In this document: positions 21,201 through 28,391 of the stretch, piece after piece
How the letters are laid out: the number at the start of each line of letters is the position of its first letter
Position numbering within the stretch: position 1 is the first letter of the stretch
Assembly (NCBI RefSeq): GCF_000003605.2
Contig: NW_003158749.1
Span: 138,953-167,343 of the forward strand
Reading direction: 5' to 3'
Length of the DNA: 28,391 nucleotides
DNA from: Saccoglossus kowalevskii
Taxonomy: Eukaryota > Hemichordata > Enteropneusta > Harrimaniidae
Position numbers and translations under genes: made by a program
Notes under the pieces: generated by a model
Told to the model about the DNA's origin: nothing
The model's input: the letters and a program-made list of their open reading frames with translations, nothing else
Databases searched by the model: none

Positions 21201-24200
21201 CAGCATGTATGTCCCAAAATAGTAATTGTTGAGGAAGCCGCTGAAGTTCTTGAGTCTCACATAATAACAACTCTTTCACCTGGATGTCAGCACTTAATTC
21301 TTATTGGTGACCATCAACAGCTACGACCGAACCCTACAGTGTACAAATTAGCGAAGGATTATAATTTGGAAATTTCTCTGTTTGAGCGTTTGGTTAGAAA
21401 TGATTTACATCATGAACAACTATCCCTTCAGCATCGGATGAGACCAGAAATTGCAGAATTGATGAAACACATTTATACCAATTTATCAAATCACGATTCA
21501 GTCAAATATTACGAAGACATCCAAGGTGTTAACAAGAATATATTCTTCATAAAACATGACAAAGAAGAGGAATTCATGGAAGAAACACGAAGTCGTTCAA
21601 ATAGTCATGAAGCTGAATTCATTGTCGCTCTGTGTCGTTACCTCCTACAACAAGGATATAATCCTCCCCAGATAACCATACTCACTATGTATACAGCTCA
21701 GTTGTTTGAGTTCAAGAAGCTTATGAAACAGCGAGATTTCTTTGGTGTACGTGTGTGTCCTGTTGACAACTTCCAAGGCGAAGAGAATGACATCATTCTG
21801 CTATCATTAGTTCGTAGCAATTTAGCTGGCAATATTGGCTTTTTGAGTATTGCAAACAGAGTTTGTGTAGCCCTTAGTAGGGCACGCAAAGGTTTCTTCT
21901 GTATTGGTAATTTCAAGCTACTCGCAGAGAAAAATAAATTATGGAAGCAAATAACTTTGGACTTGGAAACAAATAGCAACATTGGTACATCACTTCAACT
22001 GCACTGCCGAAATCATCCCACCTCAAAGATTAATGCTACTTGTGCAATAGACTTTAAAGCCGCGCCTGAAGGAGGATGCAAACTACAATGCAATAAGCGT
22101 ATGGACTGTGGACATATTTGCAAACGGTTTTGTCACCCAAAAGATCCTGAACACAAGGAAGTTACATGTAGGGCGCCTTGCCTTTCAAGGTGTCCTAACG
22201 ACCATGCTTGTCCACTTAGATGTTATGAAAAATGTTCAAATTGCATTGTAAAAGTGGAAAAGCTGATTCCCGATTGCCAACATACACAACTTGTGCCTTG
22301 CTATCTTGATCCAAACAAATTCAAGTGCAAGGTTCCATGCGATAGGCTTCTGCCTTGTGGCCACATGCGCACTTTGGACTGTTATATTGATGTTGCAACA
22401 TTCAAATGTCTCGAACAATGCACAAAAATGTGTCCAGAGAAGCACCAATGTCCACTTAAATGCTTCGAAAAATGTGGAGACTGTACAAAACTTGTAAACA
22501 AAACTATTCCTCAGTGTGAACATGTTCAGCTCGTCGCCTGTTATTTGGATGCTGGGCTGTTTAAATGCAAGGAGCTATGTGATAGGATTTTACCTTGTTA
22601 CCATAAGTGCACTTTGGTTTGTCATATTGATGCCAAACAATTCAAATGCCAAGAAAAATGTGACAAGCAGCTCGTCTGTGGCCACAGGTGCACTTTGAAA
22701 TGTTCGGATTTGTGCCAAGAAAACTGTAATATGTTAGTGGAAAAGATTGTGCCATCGTGTGGTCATACTCAAAAAATGAAATGCTATGAGAACCCCCGTG
22801 ATATTAAATGTAAGAATCCTTGCAAACAATGTCTACCATGTGGACACAAATGCCCAGAGATATGCTCCGTGAAGTGTCCTAGCAAATGCAATGTCAACAT
22901 ACTACATGACTGGCCATGTTCTCATGTTAAAAAACGTCCATGTTGGCAGACATACTGTTATGAAAAATGCCTAGACGTACTTCATTGTAGTCATGAGTGC
23001 CAAGGAACATGTGGAGAATGTATCCAGAATGGATTGCATGCGGATTGCAGGCTGCCATGTACAAAGAAGCTGTCTTGTGGTCACATGTGTCAACGGCAAT
23101 GTTATGAATTGTGCAACAAAACATGCCTACAAACTGTCAAAAAAACACTAAAGTGTGGACATAGTACCCAAACTGAATGCTACGACAATGAAAACATTTG
23201 TCCACATGTATGTGGTGAGATTTTGGTATGCGGACATAAATGTACTGATTTTTGTGGTATATGTAAAGCTGTAGGAAGCCACAACACATGTAGTAGTCAG
23301 TGTGGAACAGAGTTGATATGTGGGCACATCTTTATTGGACCGTGCTATGGAGCAGCAAAGACATGTTCTACAAACCATACATATACATGCGAACACAACA
23401 CAAGAAACAGAGCGTGTATGAAGCCTTGTGCATGGGCGTGTAAACATTACCAGTGCAGAAGAAAATGCCATGAACGTTGTGACAGGCCACCATGTGACCA
23501 TCCTTGTAAACGACTTTTGAGATGTGGACATGTTTGTGTTGGTATGTGTGGTGAAATATGTCCGATCATTTGTCGAGTGTGCAACAAATTAGAATTACAG
23601 CATGCAGCCGAGTTTTTTGGTAAAGTAGACAGAGAAGATTGTTCTTATATTCAACTGCACTGTGGACATGTGTTTGAGGTAACTGACTTAGATCGATGGA
23701 TGCTGGGAATATCATCAAATGGACTTACCCCTGTAGGACTAAAAACATGTCCTAAATGTAACAAACCAATCATCAATAAACGATACAATAATACTATCAA
23801 AGATAACATTGCCGACTTAGATAAAGTGAAGGCGACTATGGGGAGTAGCCATTTCTTGGAATCTGCTATTGAGCAAGTTAATCGAACTCTGGATTCCATA
23901 ATATCGTCCGAGCACCAAGAGGAGGTGCGTGATAAACTTTATTGTGCTAAAGATTTAAATCAGGTTGCATCAATTGATAGTAAAATAATGTACTACAGAC
24001 GCCTCGCTATTGCAAGGTTGTACGTTATGCTGGTGTTAACAGAGATAAGAAACGGTGAAGGTGAAGCAGAATCTCCCACAAAAGGTTGGTCACTTGATGA
24101 CGTGAATGGAAGAGCAGAAACTCTACTCTCTGAAATAAAGTCTACTATGACGTCAATCGCTGAACGAGGAATAGAGAGTACTGTCCTCGACCTGATAACG

Positions 24201-24479
24201 CAAAGCTGCACATTATACATAATACTGAAATTATATAGGCGACGTTTACCCAAGTCAAATAAGGAATTAATCTTAACCAAATACATTGATTTTAGAGATT
24301 TGAAGTTTAAGTTACCGAAGCATGCAAGTGACGCGCTGAAGCACGATTATCCAGAAATTCTACGAACTGTGAACATTCCTTCGAAGCTTGTAAAAATTGA
24401 CCCCTGTAAATACAATTCACTGGCTATGGGCGAATGGTACAAATGTTCCCAAGGTCATATGACTCAATCTCGGATGTAG
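18234..24479 (+). CDS. ZNFX1-like SF1 helicase / NFX1-type zinc-finger protein
   Basis: One uninterrupted 2081-codon exon. Residues 1-100 are a disordered Arg/Asn/Gln-rich tail. Residues 102-250 match the ZNFX1 helical N-domain, and 310-590 the conserved stretch before the helicase (LRPNI, LREDFIAPLREG). The UPF1-like SF1 helicase follows: Walker A GPPGTGKT 593-600, TNHALDQF, motif II VEEAAE around 1000, GDHQQLRP 1025-1032, QHRMRPE from 1066, FQGEEND from 1180, VALSRAR 1212-1218. About a dozen NFX1-type CGHxC fingers span 1275-1780. A RING-like C/H cluster spans 1780-1842, then a helical region, then the opening of an RZ finger (EWYKCSQGH, Cys2071 and His2075) before an early stop. ZNFX1 proteins bind RNA in antiviral sensing (vertebrates) and in germ-granule small-RNA inheritance (nematodes). 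ATG 18234 is chosen because it follows the second splice acceptor; an in-frame TAG lies at 18225. Confidence 0.93.
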   Translation: MFTRPQSLLGEPPAMTERLSATSTKPREHGAIPKRQYSHSRGRAKGPPSQATTRVQNVSQVTTTKGSNQQQGNGGNHQGVNGRNNSTNTKNHLQKHHPRKNKLTYQTLEMLLLKDPKDIVLKLCENTDRLCSMMSDIGMSKQQFLLLLQIFGKVFSCTSVPHNTIHLLNTIITSEFFTNCILRELSSIYTNVRQGSLDNRSEACIRHILMLLRAILRVMPTRFLEICPTIDLLNAIAHSANEIGLDMDTNITHEVQELQENRTQLMEDKRTGQAATTYHRPDDHRHTRQSKRPPENFRCIPAFPTTADIVMNNKPFLRPNIAVGAFKDAEHYLDVQFRLLREDFIAPLREGIQDYLYQRTLPPKQRSRLSDVRVYEEVFILGPICQNLDGVCHTVQFHNGCLKRIKWQSSKRLIYGSLVCLSKDNFNTVIFATVANRDPEELEKGFLDLKFQSLDDILMELPGQRYQMVESNAFFEAYRHVLEGLQELDENSLPFCKHLVHCEKEVEVPQYLRNGYIAYDFTQCIGNNEHIKTADGYENIHMLMSHALSFQQRKRVSVLNTNAWPTSEALHLDESQLKALKTALTKELAIIQGPPGTGKTYIGLLIVKLLLSNRDAWSNMDDEHDDEHDDEHDDEHDDLLENESTASPILIVCYTNHALDQFLEGIAMYLNEGIVRVGSRSKSELLEKFMISKLRPRGTGRHLYDELNTCKEQIESWSEKLIFDQTNMVYFENLCFPNQHLHSFRQGQSLKQCTDDQSILNFWLIEKIFQIPQVSTDTDLSDANDISENKSDITKESKTHDETIDSNTNTKATSQSANEEPTIKITYEVEYLNEQRLPEHVWEQKKNKKQTKIGGIQSLHELLKVIQDINTNSSPEFQVDKKSQTKQNQKQKHLLNTLINDTTPMDEDHALNIEDVWSLDLNDRWQLCRYWYNTWYKSNSCRINPLIQKFEELSLRLKELRQEEDLKILNNAQVIGMTTTGASKYRALLQHVCPKIVIVEEAAEVLESHIITTLSPGCQHLILIGDHQQLRPNPTVYKLAKDYNLEISLFERLVRNDLHHEQLSLQHRMRPEIAELMKHIYTNLSNHDSVKYYEDIQGVNKNIFFIKHDKEEEFMEETRSRSNSHEAEFIVALCRYLLQQGYNPPQITILTMYTAQLFEFKKLMKQRDFFGVRVCPVDNFQGEENDIILLSLVRSNLAGNIGFLSIANRVCVALSRARKGFFCIGNFKLLAEKNKLWKQITLDLETNSNIGTSLQLHCRNHPTSKINATCAIDFKAAPEGGCKLQCNKRMDCGHICKRFCHPKDPEHKEVTCRAPCLSRCPNDHACPLRCYEKCSNCIVKVEKLIPDCQHTQLVPCYLDPNKFKCKVPCDRLLPCGHMRTLDCYIDVATFKCLEQCTKMCPEKHQCPLKCFEKCGDCTKLVNKTIPQCEHVQLVACYLDAGLFKCKELCDRILPCYHKCTLVCHIDAKQFKCQEKCDKQLVCGHRCTLKCSDLCQENCNMLVEKIVPSCGHTQKMKCYENPRDIKCKNPCKQCLPCGHKCPEICSVKCPSKCNVNILHDWPCSHVKKRPCWQTYCYEKCLDVLHCSHECQGTCGECIQNGLHADCRLPCTKKLSCGHMCQRQCYELCNKTCLQTVKKTLKCGHSTQTECYDNENICPHVCGEILVCGHKCTDFCGICKAVGSHNTCSSQCGTELICGHIFIGPCYGAAKTCSTNHTYTCEHNTRNRACMKPCAWACKHYQCRRKCHERCDRPPCDHPCKRLLRCGHVCVGMCGEICPIICRVCNKLELQHAAEFFGKVDREDCSYIQLHCGHVFEVTDLDRWMLGISSNGLTPVGLKTCPKCNKPIINKRYNNTIKDNIADLDKVKATMGSSHFLESAIEQVNRTLDSIISSEHQEEVRDKLYCAKDLNQVASIDSKIMYYRRLAIARLYVMLVLTEIRNGEGEAESPTKGWSLDDVNGRAETLLSEIKSTMTSIAERGIESTVLDLITQSCTLYIILKLYRRRLPKSNKELILTKYIDFRDLKFKLPKHASDALKHDYPEILRTVNIPSKLVKIDPCKYNSLAMGEWYKCSQGHMTQSRM
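20091..20147 (+). repeat. 12-bp coding microsatellite (DDEH)n
   Basis: GATGATGAACAT is repeated four times in frame after ATG, giving (DDEH)4DD at residues 621-638. It lies between Walker A and motif Ia (TNHALDQF). In-frame copy changes would lengthen an acidic loop of the helicase without breaking the frame. Confidence 0.9.
20764..20773 (+). repeat. A10 run inside the coding sequence
   Basis: Ten consecutive A bases read CAA AAA AAA AAT in the linker between the helicase halves. Such runs are prone to replication, sequencing or polymerase slippage, so the frame here merits a check. Confidence 0.85.
22191..22670 (+). repeat. 240-bp (80-residue) tandem NFX1-finger unit
   Basis: Residues 1320-1399 and 1400-1479 are tandem copies with a period of exactly 80 codons. 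Both start CPxxHxCPL(R/K)C and contain IPxCxHxQLVxCYLD, FKCKxxCDR(L/I)LPC and YID/HIDAxxFKC. A third, more diverged copy follows (VEKIVPSCGHTQ). Zinc ligands differ: the first unit has CGHMRTLDC, without the Cys after His, and the second has CYHKC, without Gly. Confidence 0.8.
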
Positions 24480-24510
24480 TGGAAACGAACGAGGTATGAC
24501 ACCATGTAAC
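24475..24510 (+). pseudogene. Frameshifted remnant of the RZ-type finger
   Basis: The main frame stops at 24477-24479 right after WYKCSQGH. The +1 frame from 24475 reads CSGNERGMTPCN, which resembles the CGGAxERGxCPxC core that follows GHxYxI in ZNFX1 RZ fingers. This suggests one or more small indels have taken the C-terminal finger out of frame. An assembly error would look the same. Confidence 0.55.
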
Positions 24511-24575
24511 GTGTACTCAAATGACATATAACGACACTGTGGTGGACAGTGTGTATTCGTATTGCACAAACATAC

Positions 24576-24581
24576 AATAAA
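24576..24581 (+). terminator. Poly(A) signal of the ZNFX1-like gene
   Basis: AATAAA about 97 bases after the stop, before the next gene's first recognised exon at 24820. Confidence 0.7.
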
Positions 24582-24819
24582 TTGTAAACTCGCTGTATGT
24601 GTCACATTAGATCCGCGGCGGCTATAGCGCTTGGAATTAATTATATTTTCATCTATACCATTAACTAATCAATCAGTAAAATTATCAACCATATGCGACA
24701 GGACAATTTTTCACATTGTCATAGTTCTTAGTACAATTATAATAATGAATATATATCGTATCAGATCATATTTTACTATATCTTATGTAATTATCATTTC
24801 CTTTATTTCCATCATCAAG
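24582..24819 (+). other. Short gap between the ZNFX1-like gene and the RG-rich gene
   Basis: Only 238 bp, with a small GC patch (CCGCGGCGGC near 24615) followed by AT-rich sequence ending in a polypyrimidine tract and ATCAAG. It could hold the promoter and leader of the next gene. Reading straight through from ATG 24745 is open and would give a hydrophobic N-terminus, but the splice acceptor makes an intron more likely. Confidence 0.45.
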
Positions 24820-26002
24820 GAACATCCAGTAATTCGACAATATAATGAATATCAGTCTCGTCGTCGTAATATAGTACACATCATGGGAAATGCTGGGGAG
24901 ATGTCTCAAGCCGGATATGACATACACGGAACACCGAGAAGTTTTAACCCTGGCCGACTGAATGCCCCGCCACGTGGCAGTCATCGGGGAAGGGTATGTG
25001 CAATAAACTACTAGTATTTTTCCTTACGAGTGTTACGTAATTGTTCGTTCAATTACGTCATCAAATATTAGACATAATGCGATGTTGTCTGTCCCTACTC
25101 GAGGCTAGCTATAGCATGTCACGGTAACAATCCTATTTCAGTAGTATCCCATTTATCCGTTTACTATAAGACCGATACCAGGTTTGTGAAGTATTGTCAA
25201 CTGGACTTGCAAGTTCGCACCCCGCTACGTCATTTTCAAGACATGAAACTGTATATTGACTCTCGTCATATCTGTAGTGAAAGATTCATAATCGTTGTTC
25301 TGTAACCCGAGATATCGTATTAATAATTAACTTGTTTTTCATCAATAGCTTTTAAACCGTCCATATCCAAGGAATTTCACTCAGAGACATGTTTCTCCAC
25401 CTAGAGCCGGGTCCTATAACAGACAATATCATCATATGTCCAAGTCAGCATATGGCAAACGTGGACCACAAAGAGGGTTTCACTCAACACATGATAATCA
25501 CCGGGGAAAGGTATATATACATGTATGATAAGACATTTAAGGGCGTTGGTCGTCGCTGTACGACGGCCACCGCTCTTTAATCGCTGGTACCTGTAGTCAT
25601 TTGATATACCACATTTTGCAGGTAAACCTACCCTTTGATATATGGTGAAATCAGCACACGGATTTAAGATCTATTGTATGCGCATGGTGCTGACCTATTA
25701 AACTGCAAATGAGCCGGGGGGAACCAAAACTCAATGGGTAATATATTTGAAATTGCTACTTTAGAGTGCAGTAGCCTATTTATGAACATATATACGGTAT
25801 ATCGTATCAATGGTAATCTTTTCTTTGTCATCAACAGTATGCTGACCATCCGTCTCCAAGCCATGTCAGTCAGCGACCGGCTTCGCCGCCTCCAGCTGGT
25901 TCCACGGGCACGCACAGTGCGAATCGTGGCCGAGGAAGACGAGGAAAGTCTGCCACTAGACCTTCTGGTCGTCGGCACCGAGGACGTGCAACTAGGCCTT
26001 GA
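24820..26002 (+). CDS. Small Arg/Gly/Pro-rich protein from three duplicated exons
   Basis: Three exons, 24820-24993, 25349-25510 and 25838-26002, are joined by phase-0 introns (donors GTATGT and GTATAT) and end in TGA at 26000. From the first in-frame ATG (24883) the product is 145 residues; an earlier start in an unseen exon is possible. The protein is basic and low in complexity, with APPRGSHRGR, GKRGPQRGF, NRGRGRRGK and RHRGRATRP. RG/RGG tracts of this kind usually bind RNA or are arginine-methylated. The three acceptors share a TCATCAA(n)AG-like end. Exon 2 (QRHVSPPRAGS) and exon 3 (QRPASPPPAGS) align over a longer Pro-rich stretch, so the exons look duplicated. I recognise no family. It follows the ZNFX1-like gene in the same orientation after 238 bp and could be co-expressed. 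Confidence 0.6.
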
Positions 26003-26964
26003 AATTTCAGAGAGAATGTTCAGCGTTTGAAATATTATTCCGTATAGTTATTGTGAGATATAGCACATACTGTTCAAATGATGATATTTATGATTTTAGA
26101 AGTAGAATGGGTTAAGATATATATTTTAAATACGGGCTTGATTTTAAATAACTTATGCTATACATCTGTTTGACAATAACAAAACCACAGAATTCGGTGT
26201 AAATTTGATGGTTGAAATATTATTCAAGAATGCAACGGGTATTTAAATGTTATATTTTGAGAAAATGAGACTATAATCACGTACTTTTTTTTTATTTTTA
26301 GCGACATTATATTTAATGTAGAATACAGCACACAAGTAAAAATATTGTCTTTTTCTTTATTTTTACGTATTTGAAATATCATGATAAAGTAAACCAATTA
26401 CAAATATGGGGTCATTGTACTCAGTTTGAAAAAAAAAATCTATCAATAATATTCAGTGAAAATAACGTGTTTTGTCTGTTTACCAATGTTTCCCTTCAGG
26501 AAGAATGTTATCTCACACTTTTGCTGACAGGTTTCCGTCACCTATGCATCACTGTCATTATAGCTTACTAACACTAGTGTATAGTTTCACGATCAAACAA
26601 TTAACATACACTAAAGTGACGTCAGCAATATCTTAGAAACAAATCTGGGTAATCACTTTTATTTTATTTTTCGCACTCACTTTTGTTAATAACAGTCATC
26701 TAGTAGCCACTTAGTACGTATGGTTGCCCCACCTAGCAAACTTGCAGCGAGTTACATTTAACATCCTAAGTTCTAGACTATATTTTCCAGTACAAGTTCA
26801 ATATTGAAATGAGAATTATATTTGGACACCAGCAACTCTATGCCGCTTTTGACATTGTCGGTTGTTAGTATCGATTTCATATTTTCAATCTGCATAATCG
26901 CATTGCATATCAATTGTAACAGCAACGTAGCAGTATGATTCGATTCCCTAGTTTATTCTATGCG

Positions 26965-26967
<3 letters not shown>

Positions 26968-27016
<49 letters not shown>
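26968..27016 (+). repeat. (TAA)n microsatellite
   Basis: About 16 uninterrupted TAA units. Probably polymorphic. Confidence 0.95.
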
Positions 27017-27587
27017 TTTATATAGATAAAATAGAGAGGGTTTCACTTTATGATTTGAATGATGTAGTACATTTTCTAACAGGGATTGTGGGACTGTGTT
27101 TTTTCAATGTATTTTTGTAATTGCTGTTATATAGTTTAATCATTTACAAAGAATGTCATTATTATAAAATGTAAATTTAAATAATGGTAAGCATTAAAAC
27201 TTTATAGATGAGATTGTATCGTTGAAAAAAAACCATATTTTTTTCAAAACTGTAGTGTGATATTTCTATTTATTCTTGTTCTTGTTCTTTGTATTATTTC
27301 ATTTATGTATCTTGTTTTAGAAAAAGCTGAGTTGTTCAGTGTTCAGGAAAGAATGCTTATATTCATGTTTTTAGTCAAATAGTTACAAAGTTCAACCTGT
27401 ATATAAGGGCAGGGAAAACGCGGGTCTTTACTATTGAAAGTTGTATTCATATATCACATACTCCGTGTCATACAAAATGTAATTACTTTGTAGAATTTGC
27501 TTGACAAATATTTTCATGTATAATCACACTATATTTTGTTGACTATTTGTGATGAGTAACGCCCATTTGAATGACTTTATTATAGGC

Positions 27588-27905
27588 ACATTCGATTTAA
27601 ATGGCCCGGGACGCACTGAGTGATGTCACAGTTGTGATCAGTGGCATTAAAGGGCTCGCGCGGGGGAAGTCATATATGCGAATATGAAAAGAAGTTCACC
27701 ATAGCGTAATTTTATTCGCTGCGCTGCAAGCGAGACTAATGCAAAATGCAATTTATTTTAAAAAAGACGCAAATTCTGTATCAAAACTCATTTCCAAAAC
27801 CTGTTTTTACTTACGCGATTTTGTCGTTTTCTCCTTCCCGGGACAACTCAGCAGAGTGGGCGGGGCGGTAATTTGTGACGTCTTATTATTAATCGAATGA
27901 ATGTA
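27588..27905. repeat. Possible MITE, CpG-rich
   Basis: CATTCGATTT near 27588 and AATCGAATG near 27891 form a 9-bp inverted pair. Both ends carry CCCGGGAC and a TGACGTC/TGATGTC motif within the first 60-70 bases. The interior is CpG-rich (GGGCTCGCGCGGGGG, GGGCGGGGCGG) in contrast to the surroundings. Alternatively it is a promoter or CpG island. Confidence 0.3.
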
Positions 27906-28126
27906 AATGCATTGTAACACCCAATGCCGTCTGGTGTGTTATACTGAATGCCTCCTGTATGTGGCAATATTCGACAATTATATAGATAATTAAGTGTTCT
28001 TACAGCAATGTACTGTTTTTCTTAAGATTTAAGTTGTTTCTTATAAATTTGGCAATGTATTAAATCTGACATATTTTCATTGAATCTAATGTTGTAAATG
28101 CCGATAAATGCTTATGAAAAATGGGA

Positions 28127-28132
28127 AATAAA
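28127..28132 (+). terminator. AATAAA, possible poly(A) signal
   Basis: Consensus hexamer in otherwise featureless AT-rich DNA. It would imply a 3' UTR of about 2.1 kb for the RG-rich gene; chance occurrence is equally likely. Confidence 0.2.
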
Positions 28133-28391
28133 ACCTCCAACATATAAAATATGAAAAATTGCAAAACGTCATGGGAATAATACCTACTCCATACTGTAAT
28201 AACATTGGTTGGTGAAACATTCGTCACTGCACACAATCACTATATTCTGTATACAGAAATAGTGGAATTGTTTAGAGTAGCAGTCATGTAACGTTACGTC
28301 TCGGATTCTGAGATAAATCTCTCAGCCAATCAGATTGTTTTAATTTTAGCATATCACAGGCGAGATGTTATTGACCTATCGTACACATTCC

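Larger units (their letters stand above)
26003..28391. other. 3' flank, no gene recognised
   Basis: AT-rich. It may include the 3' UTR of the RG-rich gene, since no AATAAA was noticed soon after its stop. A short splice-like interval near 26500 (CTTCAG ... GACAG/GTTTCC) is too weak to call. The microsatellite, MITE-like segment and poly(A) signal are listed separately. Confidence 0.5.

Noticed and set aside
24494-24820. Splicing from GAACGAG/GTATGA after the ZNFX1-like stop into the RG-rich exons
   Set aside because: The donor lies after the in-frame stop, and joining in the shifted frame gives a stop within a few codons, so the two genes are not simply one reading frame.
25734-26030. 98-codon frame overlapping the third RG-rich exon
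   Set aside because: It is in another frame, begins in intronic sequence, and lacks the phase agreement that exon 25838-26002 has with its neighbours.
1-28391. CRISPR arrays, bacterial operons, rRNA or tRNA genes
   Set aside because: The DNA is eukaryotic; tandem repeats lack unique spacers, and no convincing tRNA B-box (GGTTCGANNCC) with a matching A-box was seen by eye.

Overview
This is animal nuclear DNA. It has AT-rich intergenic and intronic sequence, short GT-AG spliced exons, AATAAA signals, many decayed transposon-like repeats and one 50-N assembly gap (11154-11203). The gene content (a DEG/ENaC channel carrying LDL-receptor class A modules, and a long intronless ZNFX1-type coding exon) fits a marine invertebrate, for example a hemichordate, amphioxus, echinoderm or lophotrochozoan. 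I cannot fix the species from the sequence.

Left part (1-8.6 kb). A plus-strand DEG/ENaC ion-channel gene runs from the left edge region to the stop at 8036. Thirteen consecutive exons with consistent phases are readable. They encode two LDLa modules, the large extracellular domain and the second membrane helix. The exon(s) for the cytoplasmic N-terminus and first membrane helix were not found and are probably left of the window. A convincing first coding exon of another gene lies on the minus strand at 818-874, with a promoter-like stretch behind it. The channel introns hold two inverted copies of a ~250-bp repeat and other repeat debris. A decayed LINE reverse transcriptase lies directly after the channel stop codon.

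Middle (8.6-18.2 kb). No confident gene. It holds a TTAA-flanked element with perfect 16-bp inverted ends (10836-12175), a GC-richer stretch with a TATA box and candidate short exons (13.4-13.8 kb), and a repeat composite (15.4-16.9 kb) with ~150-bp and ~140-bp tandem units. A short RT-like fragment follows at 17.7 kb.

Right part (18.2-28.4 kb). A single 6.2-kb exon encodes a ZNFX1-like helicase/zinc-finger protein of 2081 residues. Its start lies in a 35-bp-offset tandem duplication that copies both the 3' splice site and the ATG. Its C-terminal RZ-type finger is cut short, with frameshifted remnants beyond the stop. Only 238 bp past its poly(A) signal begins a small three-exon gene for an Arg/Gly-rich protein. 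All its introns are phase 0, and its exons look like tandem duplicates of one another. The last 2.4 kb has no recognisable gene, only a (TAA)n microsatellite and a possible MITE.

In mammals and nematodes ZNFX1 proteins act in antiviral RNA sensing and small-RNA pathways. Nothing in the sequence links the channel gene functionally to the ZNFX1 locus.
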